Positions 18,027-28,793 of a stretch of DNA of 64,000 bases are shown piece by piece (within the stretch, counting starts at the first letter, position 1; every line of letters begins with the position of its first letter). Made by a program: the position numbers and the translations under genes. Origin of the DNA: Gammaproteobacteria bacterium. GTDB taxonomy: Bacteria; Pseudomonadota; Gammaproteobacteria; Arenicellales; JAJDZL01. The notes under the pieces are model-generated. The model worked only from the letters and a program-made list of their open reading frames with translations. It ran no database searches and was not told the origin of the DNA. The DNA lies in the NCBI GenBank assembly GCA_022823625.1, contig JAJEHQ010000023.1, positions 62,001-126,000 of the forward strand, written 5' to 3'.

Positions 18027-18344
18027 ATGTCAAGATATCGATTGTCTGATGAGGATCTCAAGTACGCAGCAGAATTCAAGGCAGATCCACTCGGTACACC
18101 GAGTCCCGGACTGCAAAGAGTCCTGAATCTCCTGCGCGGTGGACCGAAAAAGGGGAAATACGTTCTGATTGTCAAGGAACCTTTCCGTCGCTGGAATCTG
18201 GGACGCATGCCAGAGTCGCGCGGCGAGCCCATAGAAATTATCAGCGAAGTCGAGTACACCGATCTTGCCGAAGCTGAGTGGGACGTTTTCAAACGCAGGT
18301 GGAAAGCGAGTACGGGTCAGGATCTCGATCAGGAGTTGGCATGA
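18027..18344 (+). CDS. N,N-dimethylformamidase small (alpha) subunit-like protein
   Basis: A 105-residue protein that aligns by eye with the C-terminal three quarters of the DMFase alpha subunit (DmfA1, about 130 residues). Shared elements in order are a DP-G-PSPGLQRV segment, a basic GKY with hydrophobic residues, an arginine-rich turn, and a final acidic helix ending in RRW-x-D-x-ELA. In known enzymes this subunit packs on the catalytic large subunit. The ATG at 18027 is 3 bases after the aminotransferase stop, with GGAGGA upstream. Its stop overlaps the large-subunit start by 4 bases. Homology is inferred from a remembered alignment and from context. Confidence 0.65.
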   Translation: MSRYRLSDEDLKYAAEFKADPLGTPSPGLQRVLNLLRGGPKKGKYVLIVKEPFRRWNLGRMPESRGEPIEIISEVEYTDLAEAEWDVFKRRWKASTGQDLDQELA

Positions 18345-20572
18345 CTCGCATCCTGGCTTACACCGATCAGATCAGTTCTGCACCGGGTGGGTCAATTCAG
18401 GTTAAGGTGAGTTGTGATGGTCTGGACCAATACGATGCCAGACTGATTCGAGTCATTCAAGGTGATGTCAACCCGTCAGGTCCGGGTTATCGAGAAGAAG
18501 TCGTTGACCTCGATCTTGGCGGCCCAAATCCAGCTCGGTTTCAACCCATCCATGCAGGGTCCTATGGCATCGCCGAAAGTGCGCCACCGCTAGATATGGG
18601 CAAGTCATTTAGCATGCAAGCGCTAATTTGGCCAACTTTGCCGGGTCGCGGTCCACAAACGATCTTGAGCTACGAGGATCCGAATTCGAGTGCAGCATTC
18701 AGACTCTACCTGGACGCTGCAGGTGCGCTCGCTTTTCAAGTGACCGAATCGCAAGGCGATAGCGATAGCATTTCAACAGGATCACCGCTCTTCGGCCAGC
18801 GATGGTATCTGGCAAGTGGAGAATATGACGTTGTCTCACGAACGCTGACGGTTATTCAAGTGCCGCTGATTTCTACCCCGCAGGCACAAGACAGACTCAA
18901 AGATTCGAAAGTCGTCACTATAGGTACAGCTAAAGCGGGGCCTGATGGAGTCATCATGATCGCTGCCCACAGCGGGTCTGAACGTCCAGCAGTTGGGCAC
19001 TTCAATGGTCGCATTGAAGCACCAAAACTCTTTGCGCGATTGTTGGATGAGCACGAAAAAGTGAATCCTGACACTGCAAAATCTCAAGATCTGATTGCCG
19101 CGTGGGATTTTTCTGTTGGCATATCAACAGACACGATTATTGATGTTTCAGACAATCAGCTAAACGGACGCTTGGTTAACCTTCCCGCCCGTGGAGTCAC
19201 CGGTTACTTGTGGAATGGTGATGAACACTGCTGGAAGAATAATTTCGATCACTATGCGGCAATCCATTTTCATGATGACGATCTCTACGACTGTGAATGG
19301 GAAACCGATTTTGAAGTTAAACTGCCCGATAGTCTGAATAGTGGAGTTTATGCTGTTCATCTGCAAAGCGGGTCTGAGGTGTACTACACCCCTTTTGCAG
19401 TTCGCCCGCCACGCGGTAACCGATCTGCACCAGTCGCATTCATCCTGCCAACTGCTAGCTACATGGCTTATGCGAACAATCGAATTGGCATTGATGTACC
19501 AGAAACTGAAATTGTAACGGGACGCCTGGTCCAGATGAATCCGATCGATCTCTTTATGCAAACTCACCCCGAAATAGGGTTGTCTTTCTACGATGTGCAC
19601 AATGATGGCAGTGGCGTTTACTACTCATCACGTCTCAGACCCATTGTTCAAATGCAACCCAAGCAGATCGGACACTTGGGAGGTGTCGGTTCGAATCTGT
19701 GGCAATTTAACGCAGATACCCATATTTTGGCTTGGCTTGAGCAGCTCGAACAGCCGTTTGATGTTATCACAGACGAAGATCTAGAAAAAGAAGGTAGCCA
19801 GGTACTAGATGGCTATAGGGCGGTAATCACGGGTACCCACCCAGAGTATTACTCGGTAGGGATGCTGGACAGTCTTCAGTCGTACCTTAATGCTGGCGGT
19901 CGTCTGATGTATCTTGGCGGTAACGGTTTTTACTGGAGGGTGAGTTTTCATCCGACGCTTCCAGGAGTTATTGAGTGTAGAAAATCAGAAGACGGCATTC
20001 GCGTGTATCCGCCTCCACCTGGTGAGTTTTATGCCAGTTTTACAGGCGAGTACACAGGACTTTGGCGCCGAAACGGTCGAGCACCGAATGAGTTGGTAGG
20101 CATCGGTATGGTTTCGCAGGGGTTTGATTGCTCGTCGCCATTCATTCTGACAGAAGCCAGCCGCGACGCGCGAGTTTCTTTTATTTTTGACGGAGTCGAA
20201 GGCCCAGTTGTCGGCGATTACGGCTTGTCCGGTGGCGGTGCAGCTGGTCTGGAGCTAGATGCAACAAACCATGCGTGGGGTACACCACCCAATACACTGG
20301 TACTGGCAACCTCAAAGCGCCATTCAGATCTCTATTTGATGACACCTGAAGACATGGATGACCCGGCCCCGGGTTTAGGCGGGACAGAGGCGGAGATTAT
20401 TCGAGCGGAGATGGTGTTTTTCGAGACCCCTAAAGGCGGTGCTGTATTTTCGACCGGCTCCATTGCCTGGTGTGGCAGTCTTTCTCACATCAACTACAGT
20501 AACGATGTTGCACGAATAACAGGCAATGTGCTAAAGCGTTTTCTTGACCCAACCCCTTTTCCAGTCATGTAA
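18341..20572 (+). CDS. N,N-dimethylformamidase large (beta) subunit-like protein
   Basis: 743 residues, close to the DMFase beta subunit (about 760). An N-terminal beta-rich part contains a LamG/ConA-like domain (about residues 75-260, with FSMQALIWPTLPG). The C-terminal half has a class I glutamine-amidotransferase-like fold. Tyr377 (SYMAYAN), Tyr417 (SFYDVHN) and Glu502 (THPEYYS) lie in the order, and at roughly the spacing, I recall for the two-Tyr/one-Glu iron site of the Paracoccus enzyme; this mapping is inference. The known enzyme splits dimethylformamide to dimethylamine and formate. I chose ATG at 18341 because it overlaps the alpha stop as ATGA and has AGGAG upstream. The true substrate may be another amide. 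Confidence 0.75.
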   Translation: MTRILAYTDQISSAPGGSIQVKVSCDGLDQYDARLIRVIQGDVNPSGPGYREEVVDLDLGGPNPARFQPIHAGSYGIAESAPPLDMGKSFSMQALIWPTLPGRGPQTILSYEDPNSSAAFRLYLDAAGALAFQVTESQGDSDSISTGSPLFGQRWYLASGEYDVVSRTLTVIQVPLISTPQAQDRLKDSKVVTIGTAKAGPDGVIMIAAHSGSERPAVGHFNGRIEAPKLFARLLDEHEKVNPDTAKSQDLIAAWDFSVGISTDTIIDVSDNQLNGRLVNLPARGVTGYLWNGDEHCWKNNFDHYAAIHFHDDDLYDCEWETDFEVKLPDSLNSGVYAVHLQSGSEVYYTPFAVRPPRGNRSAPVAFILPTASYMAYANNRIGIDVPETEIVTGRLVQMNPIDLFMQTHPEIGLSFYDVHNDGSGVYYSSRLRPIVQMQPKQIGHLGGVGSNLWQFNADTHILAWLEQLEQPFDVITDEDLEKEGSQVLDGYRAVITGTHPEYYSVGMLDSLQSYLNAGGRLMYLGGNGFYWRVSFHPTLPGVIECRKSEDGIRVYPPPPGEFYASFTGEYTGLWRRNGRAPNELVGIGMVSQGFDCSSPFILTEASRDARVSFIFDGVEGPVVGDYGLSGGGAAGLELDATNHAWGTPPNTLVLATSKRHSDLYLMTPEDMDDPAPGLGGTEAEIIRAEMVFFETPKGGAVFSTGSIAWCGSLSHINYSNDVARITGNVLKRFLDPTPFPVM

Positions 20573-20586
20573 GAAGGATTGGATTT

Positions 20587-20611
20587 TCACTGCCAATTTA
20601 TCAGGCAGTGA
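20587..20611. terminator. Hairpin between convergent genes
   Basis: TCACTGCC (20587-20594) pairs with GGCAGTGA (20604-20611) around a 9-base loop, 15 bases past the DMFase-like stop and about 50 bases past the acyl-CoA ligase stop. There is no clear T-tract on either strand, so its role as a shared terminator is tentative. Confidence 0.45.
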
Positions 20612-20660
20612 CGACAGACTTGGAGTCAGACGCACTAACAGTAACTCCTTCGAGTTAAAT

Positions 20661-22394
20661 CTACTCCAGCATTTCTACCATCTTGTCCCGCATTACAAAC
20701 TTTTGCGGTTTGCCGGTGATGGTCATAGGAAATTCTTCCACAAATCTGATGTGGGCAGGAATCTTGAAGTGTGAGATCTGGTCCTGGCAAAACTCCCGAA
20801 GTTCTGATTCATCCAAATCGACACCGGGTTTTACGATGACCCATGCGCAAACCACTTCTCCATACTTTTCATCTGGGATGCCAAAAATCTGCACATCATT
20901 GACTTTCGGATTTCGAATCAGAAACTCTTCAATTTCGCGAGGATAAATGTTCTCCCCACCGCGGATGATCATGTCTTTAACTCGGCCAACAATGGAGCAG
21001 TAACCCTCTTCATCGAAAATGCCAAGATCTCCTGAATGCATCCAGTTGTCCACGATGCTTTCTCGAGTTCTGTCTTCATCATCCCAATAGCCCATCATCA
21101 CTGCATACCCTCGAGTGCAAAGTTCACCTTTAGTTCCTATGGGAACGATTGCTCCATCCTGATCAATAATTTTGACCTCCAGATGGGGATGCACTCGACC
21201 GATGGTTTCGCAGCGTTTATCGATTGGATCATCTGTAGCACCTTGAAAGGATACAGGAGACGTTTCAGTCATACCGTAACAAATTGTCACTTCTGGCATA
21301 TTCATTTCTGTATAGATTCGTCGCATCACCTCGACTGGACAGGGTGCGCCAGCCATAATTCCTGTCCGCATACTGGAGAGGTCACGGGGATTTTGCTCCA
21401 AATCTTCCAACATTGCAACAAACATGGTCGGTACACCATAGACCGCTGTACACCGTTCATTTTCCAGGGCATCCAATGTTTGCGCCGGATTGAATGCTTC
21501 ACCCGGGAAGATCATTGTTGCACCTTTGCTGAGTACGCCTAGAACACCCATGGCCATTCCAAAGCAGTGATACAAAGGAACTGGAATTGCCAGTCGGTCA
21601 TTTTCTGTCATGTCGATTAAACTGGTGCAAAACCGGGCGTTGTTAATGATGTTGAAATGTGAGAGCGTCGCTCCCTTTGGCTGTCCAGTCGTTCCAGACG
21701 TGAATTGAATGTTGATGGGATCTTCGGGATTGAGGTCCTGATTAATGTCTGGCATTCGGCTCAAATCTTTGGGACCCTTAAGTTTTGAAAGTTGATTGAA
21801 GGAAAAAACACCTGGACCAGAATCATCATCCATTACGACAACAGTACGAAGCTGTGGAAGCTTTTCGGATTGCAATTGTCCAGGTTCACAGGTATCAAGT
21901 TCCGGTGCGAGTTCCCGCAGCATTCCGATGTAATCCGACGACTTGAAAGATTTAGCGCAGACAATAGCTTTGCATCCGACCTTGTTTAATGCGTATTCCA
22001 GTTCGTATAGTCGATACGCCGGGTTAATGTTCACTAGCACCAGACCCAGACGTGCCGCTGCAAACTGAGTCAACACCCATTCGCATCGATTTGGAGACCA
22101 GATGCCAATTCGATCACCTTTGACCATGCCAAGCGTGTGGATTCCAGCAGCAAGTTCCTCAACTGTCCTTTCAAGTTCTTCGTAGCTCATTCTGATGTCC
22201 TGCTCCAGGAACACGAGAGCCTCCTTTTTGGGAAACCTGTCAGCCGTTTCCGCTAAGAGTTGTGGAATAGTTATGCTGGCAAATTGCGGATCCGTAGTTC
22301 CGCAAAAGTAGGAGAGCTTGCTTGTCGTATCATCAGTCGAACCTGTGTTCGAAGGGGTCACTTTCTCACTCAGTTGGTCATTCTGGTTTGACAT
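20661..22394 (-). CDS. Medium/long-chain acyl-CoA ligase (AMP-binding family, ACSF2-like)
   Basis: A 577-residue ATP-dependent acyl-CoA synthetase. It has the P-loop FTSGTTGQPKGATLSH, the adenine-binding YGMTETSPVSF, the hinge MHSGDLGIFDEEGY and GRVKDMIIRGGENIYPREIE, and the C-terminal catalytic lysine in TGKPQKF. The N-terminal region (LSYFCGTTDPQF and the YRLYELEYALNKVGCKAIV segment) resembles ACSF2-type ligases. It activates a carboxylic acid to its CoA thioester. It is convergent with the DMFase-like operon and stands alone, so any link to it is only by position. Confidence 0.86.
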   Translation of the reverse strand: MSNQNDQLSEKVTPSNTGSTDDTTSKLSYFCGTTDPQFASITIPQLLAETADRFPKKEALVFLEQDIRMSYEELERTVEELAAGIHTLGMVKGDRIGIWSPNRCEWVLTQFAAARLGLVLVNINPAYRLYELEYALNKVGCKAIVCAKSFKSSDYIGMLRELAPELDTCEPGQLQSEKLPQLRTVVVMDDDSGPGVFSFNQLSKLKGPKDLSRMPDINQDLNPEDPINIQFTSGTTGQPKGATLSHFNIINNARFCTSLIDMTENDRLAIPVPLYHCFGMAMGVLGVLSKGATMIFPGEAFNPAQTLDALENERCTAVYGVPTMFVAMLEDLEQNPRDLSSMRTGIMAGAPCPVEVMRRIYTEMNMPEVTICYGMTETSPVSFQGATDDPIDKRCETIGRVHPHLEVKIIDQDGAIVPIGTKGELCTRGYAVMMGYWDDEDRTRESIVDNWMHSGDLGIFDEEGYCSIVGRVKDMIIRGGENIYPREIEEFLIRNPKVNDVQIFGIPDEKYGEVVCAWVIVKPGVDLDESELREFCQDQISHFKIPAHIRFVEEFPMTITGKPQKFVMRDKMVEMLE

Positions 22395-23982
<1,588 letters not shown>

Positions 23983-23990
23983 CAGAATCG

Positions 23991-24827
23991 ATGGAAGTAG
24001 TTAGTGAACACCGATCGTTTGGCGGTGTCCAGGGCATTTATCGACATGAGTCGCAATGCACCGGTACACCCATGCAGTTTTCGGTCTATTTGCCACCGGC
24101 AGCTTCCGATTCACAATGTTCGGTCTTGTGGTTTCTGTCTGGGCTGACTTGTACAGAAGAGAACTTTACCGTCAAGGCTGGCGCTCAACAGTTTGCATCT
24201 CGCCAAAACCTGATTGTAGTCGCACCGGATACCAGTCCCCGCGGCGCAGGCATCTCAGGAGAGGACGACACCTACGACTTTGGTACCGGTGCTGGATTCT
24301 ATGTTGACGCGACGGAATCGCCCTGGTCACGCAACTACCAGATGTACACCTACATTACCCGTGAGCTGCAAGATCTGGTCATTTCAAATTTTCCCGCCAA
24401 CCCTTCCCGGCAGGGCATAACGGGGCATTCCATGGGTGGGCATGGAGCGTTGACAATTGGCCTTAAGAACCCGAACCTGTTTCACTCAATATCTGCGTTT
24501 GCACCGATCTGTGCCCCAACCCAATGCCCGTGGGGTCAAAAGGCATTGAGCGGATATTTGGGACAGAATCAGACTCTGTGGTCTGACTATGATGCGACCG
24601 AACTGGTTAAACGCGGATTTAGGAGCCAAACCATTCTGGTCGATCAAGGTGAGGCAGACGGCTTTCTGGAAGAGCAGTTGAAACCCGAAGTTCTTTCCGC
24701 GGCCTGTGAAGCAGCGGGCCAGTCCTTGCAGCTTCGCATGCAGCCAGGTTATGACCACAGCTACTATTTCATTTCGAGTTTTATTGAAGACCACATTGAG
24801 TTTCACGCGACGAAACTGAATGGATAG
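23991..24827 (+). CDS. fghA: S-formylglutathione hydrolase
   Basis: A 278-residue esterase-D family hydrolase that converts S-formylglutathione to formate and glutathione. The nucleophile elbow is GHSMGGHGAL (Ser near residue 147). The family segments LSGLTCTEENF, APDTSPRGAGI and the histidine in QPGYDHSYYFI are all present, and length matches (about 280). It starts 8 bases after the frmA stop, so the two form one operon for oxidising formaldehyde to formate. No transcription factor gene adjoins. Confidence 0.95.
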   Translation: MEVVSEHRSFGGVQGIYRHESQCTGTPMQFSVYLPPAASDSQCSVLWFLSGLTCTEENFTVKAGAQQFASRQNLIVVAPDTSPRGAGISGEDDTYDFGTGAGFYVDATESPWSRNYQMYTYITRELQDLVISNFPANPSRQGITGHSMGGHGALTIGLKNPNLFHSISAFAPICAPTQCPWGQKALSGYLGQNQTLWSDYDATELVKRGFRSQTILVDQGEADGFLEEQLKPEVLSAACEAAGQSLQLRMQPGYDHSYYFISSFIEDHIEFHATKLNG

Positions 24828-25058
24828 ATTTGGCATCAAGTTTTCGACCGATACAGCAGGTCGAACGCTCAATTGAAGCACCTAGCGGCTCAATTTCAGT
24901 CAATAAAACTTTTTCATTCAGAACAAATGGCAAAAAAGCTACAAATTTGTTCAAACATACTATAAAGTTAGTCTCTCAACGTTTGACATTTCAAACTTAA
25001 AATAAGTTCAACTAAATGCCATTTGGCACAAAAATTAAATTTCATTAAGGAGGTCCTG

Positions 25059-26012
25059 ATGAAGTTAGTAAAAAGAGTAATTGCAGCAAGCGCGGCTCTG
25101 TTCATGATGGTCGGAACTACGCAGGCAGCTGATGTTGTTATTGGTTCACCAAACTGGCCGTCCGTGCAAGCGACTGCCTACATTCTCAAAGTGGTTCTGG
25201 AAGAAAACCTGGGTCTTGAAGTTGAAGTCCAAAACGGTACGAATCCGGTTGTATTCGAAGCCATGGATAAAGGAAGCATGCATGTACATCCCGAAGTCTG
25301 GCTGCCGAACCAGGATAATCTGCACAACACCTATGTTAAAGACAAAGGCAGTGTGTTGATGAATCCGAATGGCGTTTCTGCCTTTCAGGGAATTTGCGTG
25401 ACCAAGCACACCGCAGACACTCTGGGTGTTAGCAAGATCACTGACCTGACTGACCCATCGATTGCTGCTCAGTTTGATTCAAACGGCGATGGCAAAGGTG
25501 AAGTCTGGATCGGGGCTACGGGTTGGGCCTCAACGAACGTAGAAAAAGTTCGCGCCAAGAGTTATGGCTATGCCGAAACTCTGGATCTCACCGAGATGGA
25601 CGAAACCCTCGCGCTCGCTAACCTTGATGCTGCAGTACAGCAGCAGAAACCTTTCGTGTTTTTCTGCTATACCCCGCATCATATGTTTGAGTTGCATGAC
25701 TTGGTGGTTCTGGAAGAGCCTGCACACGATCCTGCTAAATGGGTTGTGTTTCAGCCAACTGACGATCCAAACTGGTTGGAAAATTCAATGGCAGGCGTCG
25801 CGTGGAAAGATGCTAATCTGCACATCCACTATGCGAAGTCACTTGAAGAATCTCAGCCAGAAGCGGCAGCGATTCTGAGTAAAGTCAATCTGACGACCGA
25901 TCAGGTCAGTGCCATGGTATACGCCGTCATCGTGGACAAGGTCAAACTGGAAGATTTGGCTGCTTCTTGGGTTGAAGCGAATGCAGCATCTGTCGATGAG
26001 TGGCTGCGTTGA
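25059..26012 (+). CDS. Glycine betaine/proline-type ABC transporter substrate-binding protein (OpuAC/ProX-like), system 1
   Basis: A 317-residue periplasmic binding protein of the OpuAC/ProX class. After a signal peptide (cleavage near TQA-AD, about residue 25) it opens with VVIGSPNWPSVQATAYILK. It has several tryptophans suited to an aromatic cage for quaternary ammonium ligands (PNWPS, PEVWLPN, GATGWAS, AKWVVF). The ATG at 25059 is chosen because AAGGAGG lies 7 bases upstream. A strong terminator-like hairpin follows at 26079-26114, before the ATPase gene. The ligand is probably a betaine or related osmolyte; exact specificity is uncertain. Confidence 0.85.
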   Translation: MKLVKRVIAASAALFMMVGTTQAADVVIGSPNWPSVQATAYILKVVLEENLGLEVEVQNGTNPVVFEAMDKGSMHVHPEVWLPNQDNLHNTYVKDKGSVLMNPNGVSAFQGICVTKHTADTLGVSKITDLTDPSIAAQFDSNGDGKGEVWIGATGWASTNVEKVRAKSYGYAETLDLTEMDETLALANLDAAVQQQKPFVFFCYTPHHMFELHDLVVLEEPAHDPAKWVVFQPTDDPNWLENSMAGVAWKDANLHIHYAKSLEESQPEAAAILSKVNLTTDQVSAMVYAVIVDKVKLEDLAASWVEANAASVDEWLR

Positions 26013-26078
26013 TTTAGATTTCAATCCACTAAGAACAAAAGAGACTCACAGTCAATTTAGTAAGAATCGATGAAGAAG

Positions 26079-26114
26079 AGCGGTGCAGTGTAGCAGTACA
26101 TTGCACCGCTTTTT
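26079..26114 (+). terminator. Rho-independent-type hairpin after binding-protein gene (system 1)
   Basis: AGCGGTGCA (26079-26087) pairs with TGCACCGCT (26102-26110) and is followed by TTTT. It lies 66 bases after the binding-protein stop and 82 bases before the ATPase start. It probably terminates most transcripts and lets some read through to the membrane genes. Confidence 0.8.
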
Positions 26115-26196
26115 GTATCTAGACTCAATTGACAGGACTGACGGAATGCATTGTCTAAAGCGTTTCGCAGTCTGAATTTAAGAAAGCGAGCAATTC

Positions 26197-27255
26197 ATGA
26201 ATGATAATGAAAAAGATATAGTTATAGAACTAAAGAACGCTTGGAAAATTTTCGGCGAACGCGCCTCAGAAGCAATGGCAGCAGTTGAATCAGAAGGCAT
26301 TGGCAAGGCTGAAGTTCTGGAACAGTATGGCGCGGTAGTGGGAATCGCAGATTGCAGTTTTTCTGTCCGACGAGGGGAGATTTTTTGCATTATGGGCCTA
26401 TCGGGCAGTGGCAAATCAACTCTGGTTCGCCACGTCAACCGGCTCATTGAACCGACTTCCGGGGAAATTTATCTGTTGGGTGAAGATGTAATGAAACTCT
26501 CACCAACAGCGCTGAGGGAAATGCGGGCCAAAAGAATTGGAATGGTGTTCCAGCACATGGCGTTGCTGCCTCATCGATCGGTTCGAGACAACGTAGCTTA
26601 TCCACTGGAAATTCGCGGCGAATCCAAATCCAGACGCTGGGATGTATCTCAACACTCACTGTCTCTGGTTGGTTTGGACGGTTTTGAAGATCGATTTCCG
26701 CGGGAGCTTTCCGGAGGTATGCAGCAGCGTGTTGGACTCGCCAGAGCGCTGGCGTCCGATCCGGATGTGCTGTTAATGGATGAGCCATTCAGCGCATTGG
26801 ATCCACTGATTCGCCGACAATTACAGGATCAGTTTATGGCCCTGTCGGACCAGTTGCACAAGACCACATTGTTTATTACGCACGATCTCGACGAGGCGAT
26901 TCGCCTGGGTACGAGAATCGCGATTATGAAAGACGGTCGAATCGTGCAAATCGGTACACCTGAGGAGATTGTCACCAATCCTGCTGACGATTATGTTCGA
27001 GACTTCGTACAGAATATCTCGAAACTGAAACTGGTATTTGCACACACGATTCAAACGCCAATCAGCGAATATAAACCAGTCGATGGTGAAGATTTGAGCC
27101 AGTCGCCACGAGTGTCTCAAGATGTTGACCTGGACTATCTGATCGACGTCGCCACGAACACCACTCAGCCGACCGTGACCACCGATGAAAGTGGAAATGA
27201 CGTCGGAGTTGTCTCCAAGGACCGGCTGTTGCAAGGAATCCGGGATGGCAAGTGA
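26197..27255 (+). CDS. Glycine betaine/proline-type ABC transporter ATP-binding protein (ProV-like), system 1
   Basis: A 352-residue ProV/OpuAA-type ATPase. Before Walker A it has the long leader typical of ProV (KNAWKIFGERASEAM with an insertion). Then come Walker A GLSGSGKST, Q-loop VFQHMALLPHRSV, signature ELSGGMQQRVGLARA and Walker B LLMDEPFSALD. The C-terminal 90 residues end in a weak CBS-like segment. It energises the two paralogous permeases encoded directly downstream; its stop overlaps the first permease start by one base. Confidence 0.9.
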   Translation: MNDNEKDIVIELKNAWKIFGERASEAMAAVESEGIGKAEVLEQYGAVVGIADCSFSVRRGEIFCIMGLSGSGKSTLVRHVNRLIEPTSGEIYLLGEDVMKLSPTALREMRAKRIGMVFQHMALLPHRSVRDNVAYPLEIRGESKSRRWDVSQHSLSLVGLDGFEDRFPRELSGGMQQRVGLARALASDPDVLLMDEPFSALDPLIRRQLQDQFMALSDQLHKTTLFITHDLDEAIRLGTRIAIMKDGRIVQIGTPEEIVTNPADDYVRDFVQNISKLKLVFAHTIQTPISEYKPVDGEDLSQSPRVSQDVDLDYLIDVATNTTQPTVTTDESGNDVGVVSKDRLLQGIRDGK

Positions 27256-28793
27256 TGGCAGAAAATTCTCAACCTGACGTAACAAAAGATATTCCAAAGA
27301 TTGACCTTAGCGATTCAATTCGCGAGTTTTCCGGTCAAAACAGCGACTACTACGTAGATACGCTGTCGCAAATTCAAGCGACTGGGGAGAATCTCAACCT
27401 CTGGAATAAAGCTGCACTGCTATGCGGTCCCGCCTGGTGTGCAGCCCGGGGGCTTTGGAACCTGTTCTGGTTATTCACAATAGCGGAACTCGTTGCACTG
27501 GTTCAACTCGGTAAAGGTATCTGGGGTGATTTAGGTGCCTCGAAAATGGCCGAAGCTGAGCAACTTACCAAACGGGCGCATGACCTGCGATTAGAAGCAG
27601 GTGTTGCAGGAGTCACGGGTGATGAAAGTGCGGAATCCTCTGCAGAAATCGCCATGAACCTGGAAAAAGCTGCCGAACTCGCAATTCAGCAGGCACAAGC
27701 CGCTGCCAGTACCTGGTGGCTCTACCTCATTGCAGGGATTGTGCTGTATGTCGTGTTGCGATATGTGCTTGGCAAATTTGCCAACCGCTTATACGAATTG
27801 CAATACTCTGCCTGGCGCTTGAACAAAAAGATTGCCAGTGGATTCAGTATGCAGCGATTAACGATCGCACTAGTCATTCTGGTAATTCTAGTACCGTTGA
27901 CACTCTACCGATTTACGGTGTCCAGCCCCGTTGAATGGCTTGTTGATGTTCCCGTTGATAATGCCTATTACACCAACAGCGCCAATGCGTTGGAAGGCTG
28001 GTTTGATCGCACTGCGGAAGCAGGCAAGGGCGTGTTCGATGGAATCACAGCAGGAGCTCAATCAGTGCTTGACGCGATGGAACTGCTGTTGGTTGATGCA
28101 CCATGGCCGGTTGTAGCAGTCTTTCTTGTGGTCATTGCATGGCGGGTCGCTAGTATCCGGGTCGCAATATTTACTGCAGCTTCCCTTTGCTACATAGGCT
28201 TTCTAGGACTATGGGAGGCCAGTATGGTAAGTATCGTGCTGGTTGGTGCAGCAGCGTTTTTCTGTATTCTGATTGGCATTCCATTGGGAATCTGGTTTTC
28301 ACGGAGTGAAAAAGCTTACGCTGTGGCACGCCCCGTTCTGGACCTTATGCAGACGATACCGCCATTTGTGTATCTCATTCCAATTATTGCATTCTTCGGA
28401 ACCGGACGGGTGCCTGGAATTCTGGCTACGATCATCTTTGCGATGCCACCGGTTATTCGGTTGACGGCATTGGGTCTGCGGCAGGTACCAAGCACCGTGG
28501 TTGAAGCCGCCGTTGCATTTGGTGCAACAAAATGGAGAATTCTGGTTGGCGTTGAATTGCCGCTTGCCACTCCCGCCATTATGACTGGCGTGAATCAGAC
28601 GATTCTGATGAGCTTGTCTATGGTGGTGATCGCATCACTGATTGGTGCGAAAGGCTTAGGTCAGGAAGTGTTGACTGCATTGCAGTACGTCGCTAAGGGC
28701 CAGGGCATTCTGGCAGGACTGGCCATTCTGTTTTGTGCAATGATGCTCGACCGCATCGTGCAGGGAAGATTTCAAAGACAGGAGGATCAGTAA
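27255..28793 (+). CDS. Betaine-type ABC transporter permease A (ProW-like) with extra N-terminal domain
   Basis: 512 residues, much longer than ProW (about 280-350). Residues about 1-90 form an extra domain with a GPAWCAARGLWNLFW segment like the FGPLW-x-R-x-W pattern of DUF2628-type membrane proteins. An Ala/Glu-rich helical stretch (about 95-150) and a further membrane helix follow. From about residue 200 the protein is a ProW permease, with EAAVAFGATKWRILVGVELP as the ATPase-docking loop. It begins with ATG overlapping the ATPase stop by one base. The next gene is a paralogue with the same architecture, suggesting a heterodimeric channel. The role of the extra domain is unknown. Confidence 0.83.
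   Translation: MAENSQPDVTKDIPKIDLSDSIREFSGQNSDYYVDTLSQIQATGENLNLWNKAALLCGPAWCAARGLWNLFWLFTIAELVALVQLGKGIWGDLGASKMAEAEQLTKRAHDLRLEAGVAGVTGDESAESSAEIAMNLEKAAELAIQQAQAAASTWWLYLIAGIVLYVVLRYVLGKFANRLYELQYSAWRLNKKIASGFSMQRLTIALVILVILVPLTLYRFTVSSPVEWLVDVPVDNAYYTNSANALEGWFDRTAEAGKGVFDGITAGAQSVLDAMELLLVDAPWPVVAVFLVVIAWRVASIRVAIFTAASLCYIGFLGLWEASMVSIVLVGAAAFFCILIGIPLGIWFSRSEKAYAVARPVLDLMQTIPPFVYLIPIIAFFGTGRVPGILATIIFAMPPVIRLTALGLRQVPSTVVEAAVAFGATKWRILVGVELPLATPAIMTGVNQTILMSLSMVVIASLIGAKGLGQEVLTALQYVAKGQGILAGLAILFCAMMLDRIVQGRFQRQEDQ

Noticed and set aside
26079-26114. The hairpins after binding-protein genes as copies of a dispersed repeat (REP/BIME-like)
   Set aside because: The five stems have different sequences and lengths, so they are independent structures and not copies of one repeat.
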